Made by a program: the position numbers and the translations under genes. Positions 6,302 through 12,796 of a DNA stretch of 13,858 nucleotides are shown piece by piece. This stretch comes from DAOQTX01 sp035340715 (lineage in GTDB: Bacteria; Bacteroidota; Bacteroidia; AKYH767-A; OLB10). A model generated the notes under the pieces. It did no database searches and had not been told where the DNA came from. It saw nothing but the letters and a program-made list of their open reading frames with translations. Every line of letters begins with the position of its first letter. Position 1 is the stretch's first letter. The stretch spans positions 1 through 13,858 of the forward strand of contig DAOQTX010000061.1 in the NCBI GenBank assembly GCA_035340715.1, written 5' to 3'.

Positions 6302-7459
6302 ATGTCACAATATTATAGTTTAGGTCAACTTCCACCCAAGAGACACACCCAATTCAGAAAACCCGATGGCAATCTCTATGCTGAAGAATTAGTAAGTACG
6401 CATGGTTTTTCTAATATCTATTCTTTGATTTACCATTGTCATCCACCTACCATAATAAAAGAAACCGCTGAGCCATACAGCAGAGAGCCTAAAATTGCAA
6501 TGAAAAGGACACTTCTTCATTATAGTTTTAAAGGCTTTGATGTGGAACCGGAGGACGATTATATCCTCAGCAAAAAACCAGTATTAGTAAATAACGACCT
6601 ACACATTTCCTTGGCAGCTCCACGCAAAAGCATAAGCGATTATTTTTTAAAGAATGCTGATGCCGATGAGTTGATTTTTGTCCATAAAGGCAGCGGAAAA
6701 GTATATACAATTTATGGTGAACTCGATTTCAAATATGGCGATTACATATTGATACCGAGAGGGACTATTTTTCAAATTCATTTTGACGGGCCCGATAATC
6801 GTTTGTTGATTGTAGATTCATTTTCATTTATTGAAACACCTAGAAGATATAGAAATGCATATGGTCAGTTAGAAGAACACGCCCCATTTTGCGATCGCGA
6901 TATTAAAAGGCCTAAAAATTTAAAGACCTATGATGAGAAAGGTGATTTTAAAGTGATGATCAAAAAACAAGGGATGGTCTATCCTTATGTTTATGGAACA
7001 CATCCATTCGATGCAATTGGTTGGGATGGTAATCTTTACCCCTACGTTTTTAGCATTTTCGATTTTGAACCTATAACCGGGAGAGTGCATCTGCCTCCCC
7101 CTATCCATCAAACATTTGAAGCACACAATTTTGTGATATGTTCATTTGTGCCCCGTTTGTATGACTATCATCCATTATCAATCCCGGCACCCTATAATCA
7201 TAGCAATATTGATAGTGATGAAGTTTTGTACTATGTGGATGGCGATTTTATGAGCAGAAAAAGTGTAGAGCAAGGTCAGATCACTTTGCATCCGGGAGGC
7301 ATTCCACATGGCCCACATCCTGGAACAGTCGAAAAAAGTATTGGTGCAAAAGAAACCCAAGAGCTTGCTGTAATGATTGACACCTTTGCCCCTTTATGGT
7401 TAACCGAAGAAGCGATGCGAATAATGATTCCAGATTATCATCTTTCATGGATGAGTTAA
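6302..7459 (+). CDS. hmgA: Homogentisate 1,2-dioxygenase
   Basis: This 385-residue cupin-type iron dioxygenase should open the ring of homogentisate to 4-maleylacetoacetate. The N-terminal region contains KRTLLHYSFKG near 68 and a cupin-like stretch ELIFVHKGSGKVYTIYGELD (from about 123; part shown) leading to YILIPRGTIFQIHF near 148-161. The C-terminal region has LPPPIHQTFEAHNFVICSF (264-282) and the likely iron ligands His300 (PYNHSN), Glu307 (SDEV, with Asp306 next to it) and His336 (GIPHGPHPG). The His300 to His336 spacing equals that of human HGD His335 to His371. The protein is shorter than the 430-445 residue enzymes of proteobacteria and animals. It is divergent from fahA and overlaps the following small gene by 13 nt. 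Confidence 0.9.
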   Translation: MSQYYSLGQLPPKRHTQFRKPDGNLYAEELVSTHGFSNIYSLIYHCHPPTIIKETAEPYSREPKIAMKRTLLHYSFKGFDVEPEDDYILSKKPVLVNNDLHISLAAPRKSISDYFLKNADADELIFVHKGSGKVYTIYGELDFKYGDYILIPRGTIFQIHFDGPDNRLLIVDSFSFIETPRRYRNAYGQLEEHAPFCDRDIKRPKNLKTYDEKGDFKVMIKKQGMVYPYVYGTHPFDAIGWDGNLYPYVFSIFDFEPITGRVHLPPPIHQTFEAHNFVICSFVPRLYDYHPLSIPAPYNHSNIDSDEVLYYVDGDFMSRKSVEQGQITLHPGGIPHGPHPGTVEKSIGAKETQELAVMIDTFAPLWLTEEAMRIMIPDYHLSWMS

Positions 7460-7848
7460 AAAAGCAAAAGGCTCCTAAATTCAGATCCGTTGATGAGCTT
7501 ATTGATTATTTACCCGAAAATGAGTTAAAAGTTTTTAACCATTTACGGCATATCATTTTCGATTCTTTACCTCATGTTAAAGAAAAATTAAGCTACAATG
7601 TTCCCTTTTATTACGGCAGAAAAAGAATCTGTTTTCTATGGCCCGGATCTGTTCCATGGGGATCAACGGTTCAGTCAGGTGTGCAAATGGGATTGTGCTA
7701 TGGATCCTTACTCAATCAATATGGATTTTACTTCACTCTTGAAAAACGGAAATGGGTAACCATGAAAACTTTCTTGACCTTAGAAGAAATCGATTCATCT
7801 ATATTGCAAAGTTGCTTATGGGAAGCTGATACTATTGACAAACTATAA
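7447..7848 (+). CDS. DUF1801-like small protein
   Basis: I place the start at the ATG at 7447, giving 133 residues beginning MDELKKQKAPKFRSVDELID. The longer version from 7396 would add 17 residues lying wholly inside hmgA with no family-like sequence. The pattern YLPENELKVFNHLRHIIFDSLPHVKE (start shown) followed by LSYNVPFYYGRKRICFLWPG is typical of the DUF1801/YdhG-like family: small soluble proteins with no agreed biochemical role, though relatives have been linked to iron-related functions. The overlap with the hmgA end implies cotranscription and perhaps coupling. No catalytic motif is evident. Its link to homogentisate breakdown is only positional. Confidence 0.75.
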   Translation: MDELKKQKAPKFRSVDELIDYLPENELKVFNHLRHIIFDSLPHVKEKLSYNVPFYYGRKRICFLWPGSVPWGSTVQSGVQMGLCYGSLLNQYGFYFTLEKRKWVTMKTFLTLEEIDSSILQSCLWEADTIDKL

Positions 7849-7851
7849 ATG

Positions 7852-8700
7852 TTAAAGTTCTGTTGCCGAAAAAGTATCACCCATATTTAAATTACCGGAT
7901 TGAAATCCTTTCGTAAACCAACGCATGCGTTGCTCTGATGTTCCATGCGTGAAAGCATCCGGAACAACATGCCCCTGAGCTTGTTTTTGTAATTGATCGT
8001 CACCAATAGCATTTGCAGCTCGAAGCGCTTCTTCAATATCACCGGGCTCCAATACACCTTTGTAGTTTTGTGCATAATGCGCCCATACGCCTGCCAAAAA
8101 ATCTGCTTGTAATTCTAGCTTTACACTCAGCTTGTTGTATTCTACTTCACTTAATGATGATCTTTGTGATTGAACTTGTCGGCTAATACCTAATAAATTT
8201 TGAATATGATGACCCACTTCATGAGCAACCACATAAGCCATGGCAAAATCGCCTGGGGCATTAAAACGATCTTTCAGCATTTTATAAAAGCTTAAATCAA
8301 TATAAACTTGATGATCGCCAGGGCAATAAAAAGGACCGCTTGCTGAACTTGCTTGTCCGCATGCGGATTGTACTCCACCACTGAATAAAACTAAAGTTGG
8401 TTCTTCATAGCTTTGCCCTAATTGTTCTTGAAATAATTTATGCCAAATATCTTCGATGTCCTGAAGAACTACCTTTACAAAAGAAGCTAACTCTTCCTCC
8501 TCAGCCGAGGGTTGATATTCTGAATTTGTTACTTGATTTTGTTGCTGTACTTGTTGCAACATTTGCATAGGATTACCTCCCATAAGCCAAACTACCAGTA
8601 CCAGCACTATTCCTCCCAAACCTAATCCAGCACCTTTATTAATCCCTCTACCTCGTCTGTCATCAACATTAGTACTTTCTTTTCTGCCTCTCCATTTCAT
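7852..8700 (-). CDS. YpfJ-type neutral zinc metallopeptidase, membrane-anchored
   Basis: The 282-residue protein begins with the basic, family-typical MKWRGRKESTNVDDRRG. One transmembrane segment follows (about 25-41, GLGLGGIVLVLVVWLMG), then a Gln-rich linker, so the catalytic domain should face the periplasm. The zinc motif is VVAHEVGHHIQNLLG with His160, Glu161 and His164. A downstream ELQADFLAGVW (Glu196, Asp200) probably supplies the third ligand. Cys114 and Cys126 in ACGQASSASGPFYCPGD are conserved in this family and could form a disulfide. Length and motif order match the putative neutral zinc metallopeptidase family (YpfJ). Substrate is unknown. The gene is convergent with the DUF1801-like gene, stops 3 nt apart, and has its own upstream region. 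Confidence 0.9.
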   Translation of the reverse strand: MKWRGRKESTNVDDRRGRGINKGAGLGLGGIVLVLVVWLMGGNPMQMLQQVQQQNQVTNSEYQPSAEEEELASFVKVVLQDIEDIWHKLFQEQLGQSYEEPTLVLFSGGVQSACGQASSASGPFYCPGDHQVYIDLSFYKMLKDRFNAPGDFAMAYVVAHEVGHHIQNLLGISRQVQSQRSSLSEVEYNKLSVKLELQADFLAGVWAHYAQNYKGVLEPGDIEEALRAANAIGDDQLQKQAQGHVVPDAFTHGTSEQRMRWFTKGFQSGNLNMGDTFSATEL

Positions 8701-8786
8701 GATTTCTGTTTAATTAAGATTAGACCATTAAAATAAGTCATCAAATCCATAGCTCATTATATTGCAAAATATTTTTTTTAGTTTTT

Positions 8787-8818
8787 TTTGAGATTTAGAA
8801 AGATACACGTTACATTTG
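8787..8818 (+). promoter_or_regulatory. Strong Bacteroidota-type promoter
   Basis: TTTG at 8787-8790 is followed after exactly 20 nt by TACATTTG at 8811-8818. Both match the -33 (TTTG) and -7 (TAnnTTTG) consensus with suitable spacing. Transcription should begin near 8825, leaving a leader of roughly 38 nt before the ATG at 8863. This is the best-formed promoter in the window. Confidence 0.7.
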
Positions 8819-8822
8819 TCGC

Positions 8823-8843
8823 AATTTAGAATTAATCTAAATT
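8823..8843 (+). promoter_or_regulatory. Perfect 8-bp dyad at the start site, probable operator
   Basis: AATTTAGA (8823-8830) and TCTAAATT (8836-8843) are exact reverse complements separated by ATTAA. The dyad overlaps the predicted transcription start, a usual place for a repressor site. A further half-site-like ATTTAGAA lies inside the promoter spacer at 8793-8800. The inner 15 bases, TTAGAATTAATCTAA, match the Bacillus Per box TTATAATnATTATAA at about 12 positions, so a Fur-superfamily protein is one candidate binder. Identity of the binder is inference. Confidence 0.5.
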
Positions 8844-8862
8844 AATATAACAACATAATTAT

Positions 8863-9693
8863 ATGATATACAAATATTTAAAAAACTTTTTATTTTTAGT
8901 TACTCTACTTTTAGTTACTAATACATTATCCGCACAAGACAGAGTATTCGCCCGTACCTATCAATCAAATGTTCTAAACAAGGGTAATATAGACATAGAA
9001 ATATGGAATACATTCAGTTTTGGACGAGCAAATTATTATACCAAACAAAAGCAACGCTTGGAGTTTGAAGTGGGAATTACCGATCGACTGCAAACTGCAT
9101 TTTATTTGAACAACTCAACCAGTACAACTGAATATAAAGACAGTTTGAGTGGTGGAGTTAAAACCAGTTCTGCAGCAATTTCTTTTTCAAACGAATGGAA
9201 GTATAAGTTTAGCGATCCAATTGCCAATGGTATTGGTTTTGCTGCTTATGCCGAAATTACAGCTTACACTCATGAGTTTGAATTTGAAACAAAATTAATT
9301 TTCGATAAAAGGATCAATCAGCATCTCTATGCTATGAACCTAGTAGGTGAGTTCGAATTTGAAGCTGAATATGAGCAAGACGAAAAGAAAACTGAATTAG
9401 AGAATGAGAAAAACAAATTTGAAATTGATGCGGCTTACATGTTCGTGAATGGAAAAGGATTTGGAGCTGGCTTAGAATTACAAAACCGCAATGCATTTGA
9501 AGAAGGAGAGTGGAAATATTCTGCTTTATATGCTGGACCAACCTTATCATTCCACTCCGCTAAAAACTGGTGGCTAGTAGTGAACTTTATGCCTCAAATA
9601 AGCAATCTAAAAAAGTATAAAACAAAGGAAAATCTTGAGTTATCTTCAAATGAGAAATATGATTTAAGATTTTTATTCGCCATCACTTTGTAA
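8863..9693 (+). CDS. Predicted outer-membrane beta-barrel protein
   Basis: I do not recognise a named function. The 276-residue protein has a clear signal peptide (hydrophobic FLFLVTLLLV, cut after LSA at residue 24). The mature part starts QDRVFARTYQSNVLNKGNID (first residues). It consists of alternating amphipathic strands with many aromatic residues, for example YTKQKQRLEFEVGITDRLQ near 59-77, KFEIDAAYMFV near 185 and YSALYAGPTLSF at 219-230. It ends in a likely last strand, KYDLRFLFAITL. A charged stretch at about 162-188 is rich in Glu with Lys (EFEFEAEYEQDEKK and onward), presumably a loop or turn. The opening pattern recalls DUF6662-type barrels, from memory only. The stop overlaps the following cytochrome gene (TAATG), so the two are likely coupled. 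Confidence 0.75.
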   Translation: MIYKYLKNFLFLVTLLLVTNTLSAQDRVFARTYQSNVLNKGNIDIEIWNTFSFGRANYYTKQKQRLEFEVGITDRLQTAFYLNNSTSTTEYKDSLSGGVKTSSAAISFSNEWKYKFSDPIANGIGFAAYAEITAYTHEFEFETKLIFDKRINQHLYAMNLVGEFEFEAEYEQDEKKTELENEKNKFEIDAAYMFVNGKGFGAGLELQNRNAFEEGEWKYSALYAGPTLSFHSAKNWWLVVNFMPQISNLKKYKTKENLELSSNEKYDLRFLFAITL

Positions 9694-10007
9694 TGAGAGC
9701 TGTTGCTCTTTACACTCTTTTGTGCTTGACTATAGCTTGTAGCGCGTCACTAAAAGCCCCAAGCAATACAGAAGTGGCTTATGCAAAACAACGTTTTCCT
9801 GAAGTGGATTCGCTGCAGTTAACTCATGGCTATAAATTGTATGTTCGTAAATGCAGTTCCTGTCATTCACTTTACTATCCAGGCCAGTTTACCTATACTG
9901 AATGGGTTGAAGTTTTTCCTGAAATGGCAGAAGATGCTAAATTAGATAGCGCTGAATCCAAATTAATCAGCACCTATGTTTTTGCGCTTGCTAAGCAAGA
10001 TTTTTGA
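9693..10007 (+). CDS. Small monoheme c-type cytochrome, putative lipoprotein
   Basis: The 104-residue protein has a short hydrophobic leader, LYTLLCLTIACSAS. Cys16 would be the lipidated residue if this is a lipoprotein signal; the -3 position is Thr rather than Leu, so the lipobox is imperfect. The mature domain contains one heme c site, CSSCH at 54-58, and a likely axial Met78 in VFPEMAED, followed by a helix (SAESKLISTYVFALA). This matches small class I cytochromes with a single heme exposed outside the cytoplasm. Its start codon overlaps the stop of the barrel gene by one base (TAATG), implying coordinated expression and possibly physical association. A role as periplasmic or outer-membrane electron carrier follows from the heme motif; partner and substrate are unknown. 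Confidence 0.85.
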   Translation: MRAVALYTLLCLTIACSASLKAPSNTEVAYAKQRFPEVDSLQLTHGYKLYVRKCSSCHSLYYPGQFTYTEWVEVFPEMAEDAKLDSAESKLISTYVFALAKQDF

Positions 10008-10023
10008 TGGAGTTAAATTCAGT

Positions 10024-10079
10024 TGAAATAGCGCAGCGAGCATTTGTCTATTGAGTTCATACTAAACAAAGCTATTTTA
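10024..10079 (+). other. Imperfect stem-loop between two transcription units
   Basis: AAATAGC (10026-10032) pairs with GCTATTT (10071-10077), extendable by a G-T and a T-A pair. An inner TTTGT (10043-10047) pairs with ACAAA (10066-10070). The result is about 14 pairs with a 10-nt one-sided bulge. T-rich sequence follows (TTATTACTTTTA). It could slow or end transcription from the cytochrome unit, or act in the leader of the next gene, but the bulge and interrupted T-run make it weak. Confidence 0.28.
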
Positions 10080-10092
10080 TTACTTTTACGAT

Positions 10093-11220
10093 GTGAATAC
10101 GCTTTACATAAAAAAATTAGCGATACTAGCACTTGTATTTGTGGCTAATACAATATCCTTAAATGGACAAAGCATCAAAGATAAGTTTGAGCACATGCTG
10201 ATGTCTGAAACATTTGATAGTAGTGGTACCAATTGGGAAATAGCAGCAGACTTAGACAATCTGTTTATCATTCAAGAAGGAGAATATGTACTCAATCGGA
10301 AAGCCAACAATGCTCCGTATGCTATTTTATCAAACTATACATTTAGTGAAAAGAACTTTCGCCTTATTTTTTCAATCCGGTTGGAAAAAGGTTCGAATGA
10401 AAATTCATCATTAGGGGTATTGTTTATGGCCCAACCCGGAGCATCTGGAGGTTATATCTTTGAAATAAACCATTTGCAACAATATAGAATTAAACAGATC
10501 ATTGATGGATCTTATAAATATATTTCCAACGATGGAAAAAATTCTGGTTGGGTAAAAAGTTCATCTCTCAAAGAGACCAACTCCTATAATTTTGTTGACA
10601 TTAAAACGCTTGATGGATTATATGAACTCTACATCAATAACGTTTTTCATTTGTCTTTTAAAGATGCTAAAACCAGCGGAGGAAAATTAGGTTTGGTTAT
10701 TGGCCCGGCATCAAAAGGCCGATTCGATTTTATGTATATGTTTGGAAAGGATGCATCTATTCAAAGCATGGCAAGCGAATCTAAACAAAGCAGTGATCTG
10801 GTTTCATTGGCTGAGAGTATTATCAATCTAAAATCTCAAATCAATACGCTGAGTGATGAAAACCAAATCCTTCGAAAAACAATAGACGCTTTCAATGCCC
10901 AAGATAATAATCACGCGAAAGAGAAACAGCAATTTGAAAGTCAGATTAAGCAATTGAAATTGGATCTCAAAGGAATGGAGAAGAAACAAGATTCTTTAAT
11001 CATGGCCAATCAGGAATTGATGAAATACAAAACCATCGTTGCCGGCAATGAAAATAGTGATCTCATCATTTCATTATCTAAGTCTTTAAAAACAGAACGT
11101 GAAGAAAATATTCGACTCAACGAATTGCTTAAACAAAACGGCATTCAGGATAAAAAATCGAACAATAGTGAAAAGACCAAACCGAAAGACAAGTCCTTTA
11201 CCTTACCTAAAGAAAACTAA
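10093..11220 (+). CDS. Secreted LamG-like domain plus coiled-coil protein, unknown function
   Basis: I cannot name this 375-residue protein. It starts at GTG: the frame is open only back to a stop at 10063 and contains no ATG before the signal peptide. From this start the leader is complete (KKLAILALVFVANTISLNGQ, likely cut near residue 25). Residues about 35-218 look like a concanavalin/LamG-type beta-sandwich: SETFDSSGTNWEI, GEYVLNRKA, LGVLFMAQPG, GYIFEINHLQQYRI, YELYINNVFHLSF and GGKLGLVIGP. This is the pattern of 3-keto-disaccharide hydrolase-like (DUF1080) domains without obvious catalytic residues. Residues about 233-350 form a coiled coil with heptads, and the tail is Lys-rich. It is followed after 6 nt by panB, so the two share a transcript. 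Probably periplasmic or surface; carbohydrate binding is only a guess. Confidence 0.75.
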   Translation: MNTLYIKKLAILALVFVANTISLNGQSIKDKFEHMLMSETFDSSGTNWEIAADLDNLFIIQEGEYVLNRKANNAPYAILSNYTFSEKNFRLIFSIRLEKGSNENSSLGVLFMAQPGASGGYIFEINHLQQYRIKQIIDGSYKYISNDGKNSGWVKSSSLKETNSYNFVDIKTLDGLYELYINNVFHLSFKDAKTSGGKLGLVIGPASKGRFDFMYMFGKDASIQSMASESKQSSDLVSLAESIINLKSQINTLSDENQILRKTIDAFNAQDNNHAKEKQQFESQIKQLKLDLKGMEKKQDSLIMANQELMKYKTIVAGNENSDLIISLSKSLKTEREENIRLNELLKQNGIQDKKSNNSEKTKPKDKSFTLPKEN

Positions 11221-11226
11221 AAACGT

Positions 11227-12045
11227 ATGTCATCAGTAGTTGCAGACGCAAAGAAAATAACCACACATACCTTGCAGGAAATGAAACGTGCAGGAGAAAA
11301 GATAACGATGCTGACTGCATACGATTTTAGCTTGGCACGAATTATTGATGATGCCGGAATTGATGTCATTTTAGTGGGCGACTCTGCTTCAAATGTAATG
11401 GCTGGGCATGAGACCACACTCCCAATTACTTTAGACCAAATGATCTACCATAGTTCTTCGGTAGTGAGAGCAGTGAAACGTGCATTGGTAGTTACCGATC
11501 TTCCTTTTGGTTCCTATCAAGGCAATTCAAAGGAAGCGCTTAACAGCACTATTCGAATTATGAAAGAATCGGGTTCGCATGCGGTAAAGCTCGAAGGGGG
11601 AAGAGAGGTGAAAGAATCGATTGAACGAATTATATCAGCCGGAGTACCGGTAATGGGACACCTGGGCTTAACACCTCAAAGCATCTATAAGTTTGGAACC
11701 TATGTAGTGAGGGCCAAAGAAGTTGCAGAAGCGAAGCAATTAAAAGAAGATGCCAAACTTTTAGAAAAGCTAGGTTGTTTTGCCATAGTTCTAGAAAAGA
11801 TTCCAGCCAAGTTGGCGAAAGAAGTGGCTCAAAGCGTAAAAATTCCTATCATAGGTATTGGAGCCGGCAATGGTGTGGACGGACAAGTGCTGGTACTGCA
11901 CGATATGCTGGGAATCAACAAAGAATTTTCACCACGCTTTTTGAGAAGATACATGAATTTGTACGAAGGCATTTCGAAAGCAACACAACATTTCATTAGC
12001 GATGTTCGAAAAAAAGATTTTCCAAACAAGAAAGAACAGTACTAG
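11227..12045 (+). CDS. panB: 3-methyl-2-oxobutanoate hydroxymethyltransferase (ketopantoate synthase)
   Basis: PanB adds a hydroxymethyl group from 5,10-methylenetetrahydrofolate to alpha-ketoisovalerate. The product is ketopantoate, the first dedicated step toward pantothenate and coenzyme A. The length, 272 residues, is normal. Family motifs are complete: MLTAYDFSLARIIDDAGIDV (from 28), VGDSASNVMAGHETT with metal ligand Asp52, VVTDLPFGSYQ with Asp91, AVKLEGG with Glu123, MGHLGLTPQS at 143-152 and catalytic Glu190 in VLEKIP. GIGAG at 210-214 closes the active site. The residue offsets to E. coli PanB are consistent (45, 84, 114, 181). No other pantothenate gene is in the window. It lies 6 nt after the LamG/coiled-coil gene and 3 nt before the pseudouridine synthase. 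Confidence 0.97.
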   Translation: MSSVVADAKKITTHTLQEMKRAGEKITMLTAYDFSLARIIDDAGIDVILVGDSASNVMAGHETTLPITLDQMIYHSSSVVRAVKRALVVTDLPFGSYQGNSKEALNSTIRIMKESGSHAVKLEGGREVKESIERIISAGVPVMGHLGLTPQSIYKFGTYVVRAKEVAEAKQLKEDAKLLEKLGCFAIVLEKIPAKLAKEVAQSVKIPIIGIGAGNGVDGQVLVLHDMLGINKEFSPRFLRRYMNLYEGISKATQHFISDVRKKDFPNKKEQY

Positions 12046-12048
12046 TTT

Positions 12049-12744
12049 ATGAATGATCTGAAAGGAAGGGTTGTATATATAGACAATCACCTTATCGCGG
12101 TCAATAAACTGGCCGGTGAAATTGTTCAGGAGGATAAAAGCGGTGATGTGCCTTTGTTCGAAAAAGTTAAAGAGTATGTCAGAATTGAATTTAACAAACC
12201 CGGTGAAGCTTTTTTGGGTGTAATACATCGGATAGACCGACCAGTGAGCGGAGTAGTTTTGTTTGCTAGAACGAGTAAAGGATTGCAGAGAATGAATGAA
12301 CTTTTTAAAAGCAGACAAATAAAAAAAACATACTTGGCTATTGTAGAAAAAAGTCCTCCCGAACAAGAAGAGACCATTACCCGTTTGCTCAAAAAAAATC
12401 AAAATCAAAACAAAAGCTATATAGTAAATAAGAAATCAAAAGAAGCAAACGAAAGCATTTTATCTTACTGTTTATTGAGTGCTTCTGACCGCTATTATCT
12501 TCTATCCGTGAACCCCGTTTCAGGGCGGCATCATCAAATAAGAGCTATGCTCGCTGATATAGGATGTACCATAAAAGGTGATTTGAAATATGGGGCTAAG
12601 CGCAGCAACCCTGACGGGAGTATTTGTCTTCATGCTTTTCAATTAGAATTCACTCATCCTGTTCATCAAAACTTGATAAAAATTCAGGCAAAGCCCCCAA
12701 ACGACAATCTATGGGATTATTTTTATAGCGAAGTTGTTGCCTAG
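12049..12744 (+). CDS. RluA-family RNA pseudouridine synthase
   Basis: The 231-residue protein is a single RluA-type catalytic domain, without an N-terminal S4 domain. It converts uridine to pseudouridine in rRNA or tRNA. The catalytic motif is HRIDRPVSGVVLFART, with catalytic Asp63, where the family usually has HRLDxxTSG. Other landmarks are the opening VVYIDNHLIAVNKLAG, the segment KTYLAIVE near 93-100, and the C-terminal SGRHHQIRAMLADIGCTIKG leading to GDLKYG (158-182). The ATG is 3 nt after the panB stop, so it is likely the last gene of that operon. A 52-nt gap with no clear terminator follows. The exact target base cannot be told from sequence; small proteins of this kind in Bacteroidota are annotated only at family level. 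Confidence 0.93.
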   Translation: MNDLKGRVVYIDNHLIAVNKLAGEIVQEDKSGDVPLFEKVKEYVRIEFNKPGEAFLGVIHRIDRPVSGVVLFARTSKGLQRMNELFKSRQIKKTYLAIVEKSPPEQEETITRLLKKNQNQNKSYIVNKKSKEANESILSYCLLSASDRYYLLSVNPVSGRHHQIRAMLADIGCTIKGDLKYGAKRSNPDGSICLHAFQLEFTHPVHQNLIKIQAKPPNDNLWDYFYSEVVA

Positions 12745-12796
12745 AAAAAGAAACTTCTAAAGCGCAATTTCGTACCAAAATTAAACTCTACATATT

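Noticed and set aside
7396..7446. Extended start for the DUF1801-like gene
   Set aside because: The extra 17 residues lie wholly inside hmgA and are polar, without family resemblance. The ATG at 7447 gives the normal N-terminus.
8701..8770. Promoter for the zinc metallopeptidase (minus strand)
   Set aside because: A TGGATTTG on the minus strand differs from the consensus at the key second base and has only a poorly spaced TTTG upstream, so I did not list it.
11929..12408. Minus-strand frame of 159 codons over the panB end and RluA start
   Set aside because: It is long only because AT-rich antisense is rich in Phe codons. Both plus-strand genes are certain here and it has no plausible start context.
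12745..12796. Terminator or promoter between the pseudouridine synthase and the SBBP protein
   Set aside because: GAAA and TTTC could pair across 14 nt, but the stem is only 4 bp with no T-run, and no -7 consensus is seen.
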